The translations under genes and the position numbers were made by a program. From Ezakiella peruensis (GTDB lineage: Bacteria; Bacillota; Clostridia; Tissierellales; Peptoniphilaceae), in assembly GCF_900215725.1 (NCBI RefSeq), contig NZ_LT962469.1:659365-723364 (forward strand): a stretch of DNA of 64,000 nt. The letters run 5' to 3'. Each line of letters starts with the position of its first letter. Position 1 is the stretch's first letter. This document shows positions 20,339 to 27,127 of the stretch, in pieces. Below the pieces are notes generated by a model. It had not been told where the DNA came from. It was given only the letters and a program-made list of their open reading frames with translations, and did no database searches.

Positions 20339-20699
20339 GGGGATGACTTGGCTTCGACGGGGATCTTGTTCTAAGGAAAAGCGAGTCGTAGTTCGCGAAA
20401 CTACGTTAAAAAAGAGCACTTAAATTTAAATGCAGACAACAATAGAAGTTTTGCACTAGCTGCTTAGTTTAATTGCGGCGAATCTCACTCTCTATCTCTC
20501 GTACGAGTTTTGAGATCTTAATTAACACGAGTTGAATTAATATTGCATTGCTTTTGGCATATTAATTTATTATAAAAGCTATATTCTTAAATATTTTGTG
20601 GATTTATATTGAGAAAAGAACTTTTGAAATTCTCTGCACTCGGAGAAGTTCTTTAGAAGGGGTTTTCGGACATGGGTTCGACTCCCATCATCTCCACCA
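20339..20699 (+). ncRNA. ssrA: Transfer-messenger RNA (tmRNA)
   Basis: Rescues stalled ribosomes. The 5' end GGGGATGACTTGGCTTCGACGG pattern and the 3' end with GGGTTCGACTCCC T-arm and CCA form the tRNA-like acceptor (seven base pairs, one G-U). The reading frame starting at GCA 20432 encodes tag ADNNRSFALAA and stops at TAG 20465-20467. The 3' end doubles as attL; integration regenerates the complete gene. The CCA is encoded. Confidence 0.96.
20680..20699 (+). repeat. attL core
   Basis: The last 20 bases of ssrA including the T-arm 3' strand, acceptor and CCA. Identical to 59978-59997; flanking bases differ on both sides. Confidence 0.93.
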
Positions 20700-20718
20700 A
20701 TCAAAATCGCAGTTTTGC

Positions 20719-20844
20719 ATAGTTTGGCATAATTTGTTAAAGTGTTGCAATTCAGCGGTTTTATTTTTTTGCATTTTTATTTATTTGCATTTTTTTGGTA
20801 TAGTTTGGCATAATTTGTAATGCTGGTAGCAGACTGGTAGCAGA
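20719..20844 (+). repeat. Candidate integrase arm-binding repeats beside attL
   Basis: A 19-bp direct repeat ATAGTTTGGCATAATTTGT occurs at 20719-20737 and 20800-20818. A tandem 11-mer CTGGTAGCAGA follows at 20823-20833 and 20834-20844. Ten bases of the latter recur at 59917-59926 beside attR. Repeats at both ends next to int are what tyrosine-recombinase arm sites look like; binding is inferred. Confidence 0.6.
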
Positions 20845-20876
20845 CTTTTTGCTTTTTATTGTTGACAATTTTGGGC

Positions 20877-20904
20877 AATAAAAAAGTGACCATGAAGATC
20901 ACTT
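20877..20904 (-). terminator. Integrase terminator
   Basis: On the minus strand AAGTGA, nine-base loop, TCACTT followed by T residues, just after the int stop. Confidence 0.65.
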
Positions 20905-20911
20905 TAATTTT

Positions 20912-22096
20912 TTATGCTTTCTTGGTTTTTTTAATTGTTATTTCTGGTGTTAAAAATTGACTCATCAATTCACTGGCTTTATTTTTCTTTTCATCTGATA
21001 GGTGAGTGTATATATTTGCTGTTGTAGCTATATCTTTGTGTCTCATTAAGCCTGAGACCGTTTTTAAGTCAACTCCAGTTTCAAAGAGTCTAGTAGCAAA
21101 TGCGTGTCTTAATTGGTGGAAGGTTTTGTGCGGCAGGCCGTTTTCTTCCTGTATTTTATAGAGCCTCCGTCTTAATTTTTTGCAATCAATTATCTTGCCG
21201 TTTTCTGAGAAGATAAATGTTTCATCATCTTCTCTATATCTTTCAAAGATCATTGCAATTTGATAGGGAATAGGGACAATAGCTTTTGAGCTACTCGTTT
21301 TAGGTGGTGTTATTTGATAGTAATTGGTCCTAGTGCCGTCAGGATTGACTTGTTTTACATAAGATTGCTGCTTATTTATATTTAGTGTGTTATTTTTTAG
21401 GTCTTTCCATTGGAGACCTAGTATTTCTCCTTGCCTCAATCCCGTTGCCAAGGCTAATAATATTGCTCTGTCTTCTATTGACGAGGTCAGGGCATTTATT
21501 ATTATTTGCTGCTCTGTTTGGCTGTAGGTTGGCTTGATTGCTGTATCTTCTTTAGGCAAGGCAACAGTCATTGTTGGATTCAATTGAATTTTTTGCAAGA
21601 TCATTGCATGTTTGAACATAGCTCTTAATACTCTTAATATAAACTTTCTAGAATGCAAAGATACCATTGGATCATTTGTCTTTGGGTCTATTGATCCATA
21701 ATTAGCAAATAGCTGCTCAAAGTCTTCAAATCTTAATTTGGTAAGTTGCCTATTCCAAAGGTTGGTGGTTGCAATATGATTTCTTATAAGAGACTCATAT
21801 CTTTCTAATGTGTTTGCTTTTACTGTTGGGGCCTTAACATTAAAGAGCCAGTAATTGGCAAAGCCCTCTAGGGTTTGTTTATCTGAGTAAATAGACAATT
21901 GTGTCCGCCTTGATTTCATATCATTTAACCAATTGATGACCTCGCCTTGCTTGTATGATGACTTTGTTTCCCGTGCTTGCGTGCCGTCTCTGTTGTAACC
22001 AAGGGTTATGGATGCCGTGTAATATTTTTTTCCGTTTCTCATCCTAAAGGTGATGGAGCCATCGCCGTTGGCTCTTTTGCTTCTTTTTTTCGTCAT
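20912..22096 (-). CDS. int: Phage tyrosine-recombinase integrase
   Basis: A 394-aa integrase oriented toward attL. An N-terminal arm-binding domain (NGDGSITFRMRNGKKYYTAS) precedes a SAM-like core-binding domain and the catalytic domain with Arg in ATGLRQGEILGLQW, HQLRH, the later RH of GLMRHKD, and the Tyr nucleophile in NIYTHLS. The ribosome site AGGAGAAAATAAT precedes ATG. It catalyses insertion into ssrA. Confidence 0.95.
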   Translation of the reverse strand: MTKKRSKRANGDGSITFRMRNGKKYYTASITLGYNRDGTQARETKSSYKQGEVINWLNDMKSRRTQLSIYSDKQTLEGFANYWLFNVKAPTVKANTLERYESLIRNHIATTNLWNRQLTKLRFEDFEQLFANYGSIDPKTNDPMVSLHSRKFILRVLRAMFKHAMILQKIQLNPTMTVALPKEDTAIKPTYSQTEQQIIINALTSSIEDRAILLALATGLRQGEILGLQWKDLKNNTLNINKQQSYVKQVNPDGTRTNYYQITPPKTSSSKAIVPIPYQIAMIFERYREDDETFIFSENGKIIDCKKLRRRLYKIQEENGLPHKTFHQLRHAFATRLFETGVDLKTVSGLMRHKDIATTANIYTHLSDEKKNKASELMSQFLTPEITIKKTKKA

Positions 22097-22113
22097 TATT
22101 ATTTTCTCCTTTC

Positions 22114-22142
22114 TTGTATAAAATAATTAATTTTGGTATAAT
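22114..22142 (+). promoter_or_regulatory. Strong promoter reading into the int-abi gap
   Basis: TTGTAT (22114-22119), exactly 17 bp, TATAAT (22137-22142), on the plus strand although both flanking genes are on the minus strand. Confidence 0.65.
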
Positions 22143-22147
22143 ATGTA

Positions 22148-22232
22148 TAGACTTCTGCACACAAAAAGAGCAGGGTCTATACTTTGGGAAGAAGGGCCTT
22201 AAATTGTGGTGATTGGTAGGCTCTTCTTTTTT
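22148..22232 (+). ncRNA. Candidate small RNA between int and the abi gene
   Basis: About 85 nt. Downstream of a consensus promoter it holds GTATAGAC/GTCTATAC (22145-22176 region; the outer bases may lie just upstream of the RNA start) enclosing CTGC/GCAG, then AAGGGCCT (22192-22199), an 18-base loop, AGGCTCTT (22218-22225) and C-T6: a complete intrinsic terminator. No ORF of note. It converges on the 3' end of the abi gene. Confidence 0.6.
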
Positions 22233-22266
22233 GTTTACAGTCTTATTTTGGTTTTATTTATATTGC

Positions 22267-23235
22267 TTAAGGTAGTATGTCAGCAATATCACAATTAATC
22301 ATTGGTTCTGGTATTCCAATTGCTCTTAATAATTTATTATAGTTTTTGGAGTTGATAAACTTATAACTATAAAATATATATATCAGTTTCTTTTTTAGCT
22401 CTTCATAAGGTTCTTTATCTAAAAAGTAAACAGATGCTATAAATGCGAATACATCATTTCTGCAAATTCCGTTTAGATTATCCTGTTTGGTTAATTTGAA
22501 TGGATCATAAAATATCTTATGATATTTTAAAATTTGACCTGAAACTTTAACTGTAAAATTGTATGCTCTATTTGCGTGGGCAGTTCTGTTTCTAAAATAT
22601 AACACTAATAACATAGCATCTGAAAATAGTTGTTTTAAAGGGGCGTCAACTTCTGCTGGGTTAATGTCCAATATACTTGATATAACTTTTGTTTTAATGT
22701 CGCTTTTTGACAACTTGTATAGATAATACACATTGCCAAAAGTAGCTCTTGAAAACAAGATCCATGGTGGTACATTATTATATTTTTTTCTGTAATGTTG
22801 TATCGGTTGAATATCTTCGTTAAGCAATTTATTAAATATTTTTATAGTCTCATCCCTTTGCCATCTATTATTTCCTAAGTTTTTACCAGTGGAATAATTT
22901 GTTTTTTTAAGATATTCATTTTCTTTTTCTCCGTATTTTTCAGCTATAAAGTAAGCCAAATTTGTTTTGAAAGTTCTTTCGATATCAAGGCAGGCATAAA
23001 AAAATCCTTGGCTTAAAATTTTATCAACTTTAAATAAAGTTTCTAGATCTATGAAATTTGTACCATCTAAAAAATCATTTGAATTTTCCTTAAGGAAAAA
23101 GTCTTTGTAACCATTGATTATGTTGTAGTATCCATTTTTCATGAGTGATTTAGAAGCGTACTTTGAATCTACTATCATCTTTCTAGATCTAAGAATTTCA
23201 ATTTGTTCATCAATTGTTTTAAAAGGTTTATTCAT
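22267..23235 (-). CDS. Abi_2 (AbiD/AbiF-type) abortive-infection protein with HEPN motif
   Basis: A 322-aa member of the Abi_2 family: an N-terminal block KTIDEQIEILRSRKM, the IERTFKTNLAYFIAEKYG helix, PPWILFSRATFGNVYYLY, and FRNRTAHANRAYNF, which contains an R-x4-H motif (Arg215-His220) typical of HEPN ribonucleases. The family stops phage growth by killing or arresting the infected cell, presumably against competing phages here. A terminator lies 20 bp upstream of its start, so expression probably depends on read-through of the small RNA at 23256-23319. Confidence 0.88.
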   Translation of the reverse strand: MNKPFKTIDEQIEILRSRKMIVDSKYASKSLMKNGYYNIINGYKDFFLKENSNDFLDGTNFIDLETLFKVDKILSQGFFYACLDIERTFKTNLAYFIAEKYGEKENEYLKKTNYSTGKNLGNNRWQRDETIKIFNKLLNEDIQPIQHYRKKYNNVPPWILFSRATFGNVYYLYKLSKSDIKTKVISSILDINPAEVDAPLKQLFSDAMLLVLYFRNRTAHANRAYNFTVKVSGQILKYHKIFYDPFKLTKQDNLNGICRNDVFAFIASVYFLDKEPYEELKKKLIYIFYSYKFINSKNYNKLLRAIGIPEPMINCDIADILP

Positions 23236-23255
23236 TTTATCTCCTATTTAAGAAA

Positions 23256-23319
23256 CAAAAAAGCCCTAACATGATGCTAGGGCTTAATTGTAACCAAAAA
23301 GCTTGGTTCCTTTCCTTTG
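23256..23319 (-). ncRNA. Candidate regulatory/antitoxin RNA immediately upstream of the abi gene
   Basis: About 64 nt on the abi strand. It begins about 7 nt after a consensus promoter and folds as AACCAA-loop-TTGGTT (23291-23307) followed by a terminator AAGCCCTA, nine-base loop, TAGGGCTT (23260-23284) with a T tract. The abi ribosome site follows directly. A structured RNA with a leaky terminator upstream of the effector is the arrangement reported for abiF RNAs and for type III toxin-antitoxin systems. Confidence 0.65.
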
Positions 23320-23325
23320 TACTTA

Positions 23326-23354
23326 TAGTATACCCTAGAATTATTAATTTGTCA
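23326..23354 (-). promoter_or_regulatory. Promoter of the abi-linked small RNA
   Basis: On the minus strand TTGACA (23349-23354), 17 bp, TATACT (23326-23331). It sits between the repressor stop and the abi gene. Confidence 0.75.
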
Positions 23355-23379
23355 ACATATTTTTTAAATTTTATTCCTC

Positions 23380-23985
23380 TCATTCCACTTTGTGATAAAT
23401 ACCTACTAGCTCGCCCAAGATTAGGAAGTTATCCGTGGTAATTGGTGAATAGGTGGGGTTGGAGGGTTGGAGGATTGCGTGGTCTTCTTTGACATAGACT
23501 CGTTTTAGCATGACTTCATTGGTGGTTTTTAGGAGGACTGCTGCGATTTTTCCATTGTCGACGGCATGGGTGGACCTAAGAAAGGCCATGTCGCCGTCTT
23601 GGATTTTGTCGCCGCTCATGGAGTCGCCTTCGACTTTTACAACGAAGTCGGCTCTTTTTATTTCAGGGTCAGCTATAAAATATCCCTCGTAGTTTTCTTC
23701 GCAAAATATCCCGTCTCCTGCACAGATCGTGCCTAGGATTGGAATTTTTTTCACTGAGTCTGGAATTTTTACGCTTGGATTAGTCAAATCAAGTCCCATA
23801 ATATAAATTGGAGAAACACCAAAAATATTTGCTAATTTTTCAATGGTGGATTGTTTCATGTTTGCGATTTCGCCTTTTTCATATTTATATATAGTAGCAT
23901 GAGATACACCTAACTTATCTCCAAGCTCTTCCAATGTCATATTATTATTTTGTCTTAATTGTCTTAATCTATCTCCTGTATTCAT
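23380..23985 (-). CDS. CI/LexA-type phage repressor (XRE HTH plus S24 autopeptidase)
   Basis: A 201-aa repressor. Residues about 5-60 are an XRE helix-turn-helix (MTLEELGDKLGVSHATIYKYEKG). The C-terminal S24 domain has the Ala-Gly cleavage site in ICAGDGIF, the catalytic Ser in GDSMSGD and Lys in VMLKRV, so RecA-triggered self-cleavage should induce the prophage. It faces the Cro-like gene across an operator array. Confidence 0.95.
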   Translation of the reverse strand: MNTGDRLRQLRQNNNMTLEELGDKLGVSHATIYKYEKGEIANMKQSTIEKLANIFGVSPIYIMGLDLTNPSVKIPDSVKKIPILGTICAGDGIFCEENYEGYFIADPEIKRADFVVKVEGDSMSGDKIQDGDMAFLRSTHAVDNGKIAAVLLKTTNEVMLKRVYVKEDHAILQPSNPTYSPITTDNFLILGELVGIYHKVE

Positions 23986-24009
23986 TTTTAACCTCCTTCG
24001 TTAAATACG

Positions 24010-24038
24010 ATTATAACAGTTTAACTTTTAAATTACAA
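24010..24038 (-). promoter_or_regulatory. Repressor (PRM-type) promoter
   Basis: On the minus strand TTGTAA (24033-24038), 17 bp, TATAAT (24010-24015), 25 bp before the repressor start. The spacer contains TTAACTTTTA, half of the operator motif. Confidence 0.65.
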
Positions 24039-24042
24039 GCAA

Positions 24043-24133
24043 TTGACTTTAAAATTTAAAAAATTTTTTATTATTTTTAAAAATTGACTTGACAAGTTAA
24101 AAATGATGTTGTATAATTGACTTATAAAGTTAA
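24043..24133. promoter_or_regulatory. Repressor operators and early rightward promoter
   Basis: Three 17-bp near-palindromes of form TTGACTT-N3-AAGTTAA lie at 24043-24059 (one mismatch), 24084-24100 and 24117-24133. The early promoter TTGACA (24089-24094), 17 bp, TATAAT (24112-24117) is overlapped at its -35 by the second and just past its -10 by the third, so bound repressor should block it. Confidence 0.8.
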
Positions 24134-24150
24134 AAGAAGGAGGGAAAAAT

Positions 24151-24372
24151 ATGTGTAGAGAGTGTAGAGAGCTTAAAGCAAAAATGTACTTAGCAAATGA
24201 AACTCAAAGAGATCTCGCTAATTTCCTTGGAATATCTGAAAGCAATATGAATTTAAAATTAAATGGCAAAGCTGAATTTACCAGAGGAGAAATGAATCAA
24301 ATAATTTATAGGTATGATTTATCAGACAGTGAAATAAGAGAATATTTTTTTAAGGAAAATTTGACTTTATAA
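24151..24372 (+). CDS. Small HTH regulator (Cro-like position)
   Basis: A 73-aa protein whose middle (TQRDLANFLGISESNMNLKLNGK) is a helix-turn-helix. First gene rightward of the operators, with AAGGAGGG before the start. By position it should act as Cro, damping repressor synthesis, but binding specificity is unproven. Begins with two cysteines (MCREC). Confidence 0.8.
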   Translation: MCRECRELKAKMYLANETQRDLANFLGISESNMNLKLNGKAEFTRGEMNQIIYRYDLSDSEIREYFFKENLTL

Positions 24373-24409
24373 GTTAAACTTTAATATGCATCTTAACTTA
24401 AAAAGTTAA
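24361..24409. promoter_or_regulatory. Two more repressor-type operators
   Basis: TTGACTT-TAT-AAGTTAA at 24361-24377 (overlapping the Cro-like stop) and the perfect palindrome TTAACTT-AAA-AAGTTAA at 24393-24409, same motif as 24043-24133. Confidence 0.7.
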
Positions 24410-24440
24410 AATCACCACACAAAGAATTACAGGAGGAGTT

Positions 24441-24668
24441 ATGGATAAGGACAAGCGGGGGTTACTTGTAAGGGTTATGGAGTTTTTGACGGACAAGCCT
24501 ATTAGGATGGTTGTTTTGAATATTTTCTTTTATTCAGCTATTGTTTTCGCCATTATTTTTGGCAGTGGGAGTATTAGAGTTCATTTATTTATTCTTTTGG
24601 CTTTGTGTTTGTTGGGTTCCTTGTATTTTGCCTATGTTGGTCTTAGAGATAGGGAACAAGACTCTTAA
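24441..24668 (+). CDS. Small membrane protein
   Basis: A 75-aa protein with two hydrophobic segments (about residues 22-42 and 46-66) after a basic N-terminus, and a charged tail. Preceded by CAGGAGGAG. Converges on and overlaps the next, minus-strand, gene by four bases. Not recognised. Confidence 0.7.
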   Translation: MDKDKRGLLVRVMEFLTDKPIRMVVLNIFFYSAIVFAIIFGSGSIRVHLFILLALCLLGSLYFAYVGLRDREQDS

Positions 24669-25096
24669 TTCTTGGTTAATTTCTGTTTGCTTATTTCCAT
24701 AAAGATTTTTACGGATATTGTGAACAATGGTATAAAGGCAACTATGTCTAATATTTGTTCAAATTGTTCTATTGTTAGTGTATTCATCATTGCAAATAGT
24801 AGGGATATTACAGATGTGATTTTTGTAAGGCCTAGTTTGTCTAGTTCGTTTAATGTTTTTGCTTTTACTTTCTTTGTAGTCATAAAGTATGGTGTTGAAA
24901 CAACTAGGCATACAAATAATGACAATGTGAATACGAGCGAGAAATTTAAGATTAGTTCCAACAGGTTGATTTCCAATAGTTGTTTAAAGAATGTGTTGTT
25001 TCCTGATTTTGTTGAGACGAGTATTCCAACTGTTGTTGAAACGATTGCATAGTAAATTAGAAATTTTAGCGGTGCTTTATCTGTTGATTTATTCAT
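24665..25096 (-). CDS. Four-helix membrane protein in a minus-strand cassette
   Basis: A 143-aa protein with about four membrane segments. I start it at ATG 25094-25096 (MNKSTDKAPLKF), directly after AAGGAGGTG; an upstream in-frame ATG would add 11 residues that include the ribosome site. It reads against the early operon and has its own extended -10 (TGCTATAAT) about 40 bp upstream. Shares that promoter style with the two other minus-strand early genes. Function unknown. Confidence 0.65.
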   Translation of the reverse strand: MNKSTDKAPLKFLIYYAIVSTTVGILVSTKSGNNTFFKQLLEINLLELILNFSLVFTLSLFVCLVVSTPYFMTTKKVKAKTLNELDKLGLTKITSVISLLFAMMNTLTIEQFEQILDIVAFIPLFTISVKIFMEISKQKLTKN

Positions 25097-25149
25097 TTTT
25101 TTCACCTCCTTGTACTTATTATAGCACAAGGGGTGGGTTAGGAGGAGTT

Positions 25150-25473
25150 ATGAAGAAAGAATTTATGGATGATGGGTTTTTGATTAAGGATGTTATGGAC
25201 ACCACGGTAGAGATTATTGAGAGGGCTTTTGCTAATCCAGATCTTGTGGATGAGTTTAAGGGTCCTGATGGGGGCAGAGAGCTGCTTTTCAATATGATTT
25301 TCATTAGGAGTTTGGGTGAGGTCATTGGCTTTTATGAGTTTATGTACGGGGTTAGTCCAAAGCTTGTTGCAGATTTGCCAACAGGGGACTTACTCAATAG
25401 TTTTAGGAAAATCATTGATGGGATTGATGAGACTTTTAAGGCAAAGGATAAGGAGCTTGAGGCTGTTAAGTAG
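25150..25473 (+). CDS. Phage early protein, unknown
   Basis: A 107-aa acidic protein starting at ATG 25150 after TTAGGAGGAGTT. Helical, no membrane segment or known motif. First of four tightly packed early genes (to 26152). Confidence 0.7.
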   Translation: MKKEFMDDGFLIKDVMDTTVEIIERAFANPDLVDEFKGPDGGRELLFNMIFIRSLGEVIGFYEFMYGVSPKLVADLPTGDLLNSFRKIIDGIDETFKAKDKELEAVK

Positions 25474-25481
25474 GAGGGGTT

Positions 25482-25658
25482 ATGAAGATTTCAGAAAAGG
25501 ATGTTGATACTCTTTTGGAGATTAGAAGGAAGTTGTCTCAAGATGATTGGGATTTTATTAATCGTGTTATATGTACGACCATCAATGCCAGAACTAGGTC
25601 TGAATTAACTGATTCTGAGATTGATGGCATATCCAAGCATCTAAAGGGTTTTATTTAG
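25482..25658 (+). CDS. Small phage protein, unknown
   Basis: A 58-aa ORF (MKISEKDVDTLLEIRRKLSQ...) with AGGAGGGGTT before its ATG, filling the gap between two early genes. Helical, no recognised domain. Confidence 0.6.
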   Translation: MKISEKDVDTLLEIRRKLSQDDWDFINRVICTTINARTRSELTDSEIDGISKHLKGFI

Positions 25659-25674
25659 TTATGAGGTTTAGCTG

Positions 25675-25941
25675 ATGATTGATTTGAGGATTTTATGTCT
25701 GGAGATTGAGTTTGAGGGTAGGAGATTTTTTATTCCTATCAGGAAGCGGTTGAACAGGCTTGAGGTTATTAGTTTGTCGGAGCTTGATGATGGTGGCGGG
25801 TGCAAGCCTATTGATTTTAAGTATGTAAATCGAACGCCCTTTACTTTTAGGAATGTGTGTTGGGCGGTCGCTTATAACTTAAAGAAGTTCTTCAAGTTCT
25901 TGTTTGCCAAGGTTGGTTTTAGGAGGAGTTATGAATTTTAA
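25675..25941 (+). CDS. Small phage protein, unknown
   Basis: An 88-aa ORF rich in Arg, Lys and Phe with a basic C-terminal half. Weak ribosome site; overlaps the next gene by 11 bases. No family recognised. Confidence 0.55.
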   Translation: MIDLRILCLEIEFEGRRFFIPIRKRLNRLEVISLSELDDGGGCKPIDFKYVNRTPFTFRNVCWAVAYNLKKFFKFLFAKVGFRRSYEF

Positions 25942-26152
25942 GGATGTTGTTAATTTAAAGAAATCAGGAGATGAGGCTGGTAAGGACTTTTTGATTAATC
26001 AATTTGCAGAAAATCCTGCGGCTTGGCTTTTGTTTTGGGCTTTAAATTCAAATGATTTTTTTGAAAGGGATAGGTTCGATGTGTTAGTTAATATTTTACT
26101 CAATTATGAGAAGTTAAGTACGCCTATTCGTATGTATGAGGGCGATAATTAG
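25931..26152 (+). CDS. Small phage protein, unknown
   Basis: A 73-aa ORF started at ATG 25931 behind TTAGGAGGAGTT. Acidic, helical. It ends in a terminator. Confidence 0.6.
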   Translation: MNFKDVVNLKKSGDEAGKDFLINQFAENPAAWLLFWALNSNDFFERDRFDVLVNILLNYEKLSTPIRMYEGDN

Positions 26153-26164
26153 CCCTCACTTTTT
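26137..26164 (+). terminator. Terminator of the first early operon
   Basis: TGAGGGC, eight-base loop, GCCCTCA followed by CTTTTT. It stops rightward transcription where the minus-strand gene 26163-26429 ends. Confidence 0.7.
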
Positions 26165-26429
26165 AAGATATTTCAGCTGATGGATTTTTAATTATGAGCG
26201 ATTGCACTTCAATTAGCTTTGTGAAGTCTAGGTCTTTTGTGGTTGTGTAGAATTGACCTATTTCTGAACTTATTAGCACTTTATAGACTGTTGAAGTTGT
26301 TTCATCAAAAGATAAGGGTTTTTGCTCTTTTTCTTCACTGAAATATCCGATGTATTTGATATTTTGTTGGTCAAGTTTGTTTAGTAGACTGTTCAAAATA
26401 TCTGCAGATATTTTAATCATTTTTATCAC
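26163..26429 (-). CDS. Minus-strand early cassette gene, unknown
   Basis: An 88-aa protein (MIKMIKISADILNSLL...). Start and leader (AAGGAGGTGATAAAAATG) are near-identical to those of the gene at 26804-27004, and both lie behind the same 62-bp repeat with extended -10 TGCTATAAT. No known domain; ends within the operon terminator. Confidence 0.6.
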   Translation of the reverse strand: MIKMIKISADILNSLLNKLDQQNIKYIGYFSEEKEQKPLSFDETTSTVYKVLISSEIGQFYTTTKDLDFTKLIEVQSLIIKNPSAEIS

Positions 26430-26524
26430 CTCCTTATTTTTATTATAGCACTAAATAGCTTTCTGGGATTGTCCACATAAAGTGGACGCTACAATGATTT
26501 TAATCGCTATTTAATGCTGGGGGG
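26415..26524. repeat. Structured promoter-leader repeat, copy 1
   Basis: The core at 26452-26513 is 62 bp and identical to 27027-27088. Its ends are an 8-bp inverted repeat (TAAATAGC ... GCTATTTA) and its centre is GTCCAC-ATAAA-GTGGAC flanked by ATTGT/ACAAT. Similarity continues leftward through the minus-strand -10, ribosome site and start codon and rightward to a G-run. Confidence 0.85.
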
Positions 26525-26540
26525 TAGGTTAGGAGGAGTT

Positions 26541-26726
26541 ATGAGTAGGGCAAGTGAATTAAGTAATTTAATGCTTATGTATGATAAAAAGAGGAGCCAG
26601 CTGGAAGCTGAGCTTATGTATACGAGTGATAGTTATGAGAGGTCAATCTTGGAGTCAAGGATTGCTGGACTGTCAGATGAGATTGCTAGGGTCGATAGGG
26701 ATCTGATGTATGAGGTGGGGGTTTAG
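26541..26726 (+). CDS. Small coiled-coil phage protein
   Basis: A 61-aa helical protein starting at ATG 26541 behind TTAGGAGGAGTT, first plus-strand gene after repeat copy 1. Heptad-like Leu/Ile spacing. Unknown function. Confidence 0.6.
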   Translation: MSRASELSNLMLMYDKKRSQLEAELMYTSDSYERSILESRIAGLSDEIARVDRDLMYEVGV

Positions 26727-26727
26727 G

Positions 26728-26898
26728 ATGGAAGATTGCAAGTGCAAGGATTTATGTAGTCGCTTGGACGAGTTAGAGAAAAAGGTCCAAGCGATTGAAG
26801 AGGCTATTTCTTCTCTTCAGAGTGAGCGATTAGATATTGGCCAAGTTGAGTGTCATATTGCTCAAGGACTTGAAGAAGCATTGAAGCAGTTAGGTTGA
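26728..26898 (+). CDS. Small Cys-containing coiled-coil protein, unknown
   Basis: A 56-aa ORF (MEDCKCKDLCSRLDELEKKV...) with AGG four bases before ATG. Three N-terminal cysteines precede a coiled coil. Its last 95 bases overlap the minus-strand gene 26804-27004 tail to tail, so one of the two could be spurious; both have plausible signals. Confidence 0.5.
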   Translation: MEDCKCKDLCSRLDELEKKVQAIEEAISSLQSERLDIGQVECHIAQGLEEALKQLG

Positions 26899-27004
26899 TT
26901 ACAAGCTCTGGGATTTGGTTTTTAGGATTAGCTTGTTTAATCTTTTTAACTTGATCTTCAAGGACTTGGCTGACAATTTGTTTGGTATCAATCATTTTTA
27001 TCAC
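26804..27004 (-). CDS. Minus-strand early cassette gene, unknown
   Basis: A 66-aa helical protein (MIKMIDTKQIVSQVLED...). It shares start, leader and the 62-bp repeat with 26163-26429 although the rest of the proteins differ. Overlaps 26728-26898 on the other strand. The conserved promoter and AAGGAGGTGA are the main support. Confidence 0.55.
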   Translation of the reverse strand: MIKMIDTKQIVSQVLEDQVKKIKQANPKNQIPELVINLTASMLLQVLEQYDTQLGQYLIAHSEEKK

Positions 27005-27099
27005 CTCCTTGGTTATATTATAGCATTAAATAGCTTTCTGGGATTGTCCACATAAAGTGGACGCTACAATGATTTTAATCGCTATTTATTGCTTGGGGG
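26990..27099. repeat. Structured promoter-leader repeat, copy 2
   Basis: Core 27027-27088 identical to copy 1 over 62 bp, again set between a minus-strand gene start and a plus-strand gene start, which suggests a two-way control region copied with its gene pair. Confidence 0.85.
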
Positions 27100-27127
27100 T
27101 GTACATAAAATTTAAGGAGGATTGGTT

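Noticed and set aside
20596-20820. 75-codon plus-strand ORF across the end of ssrA
   Set aside because: It lies in the tmRNA 3' domain and the att/arm-site repeats; it has no ribosome site and its hydrophobic tail comes from T-rich repeats.
24672-25052. 126-codon plus-strand ORF opposite the four-helix membrane protein
   Set aside because: Antisense shadow. The minus-strand frame has AAGGAGGTG, a -10 and a normal membrane-protein pattern.
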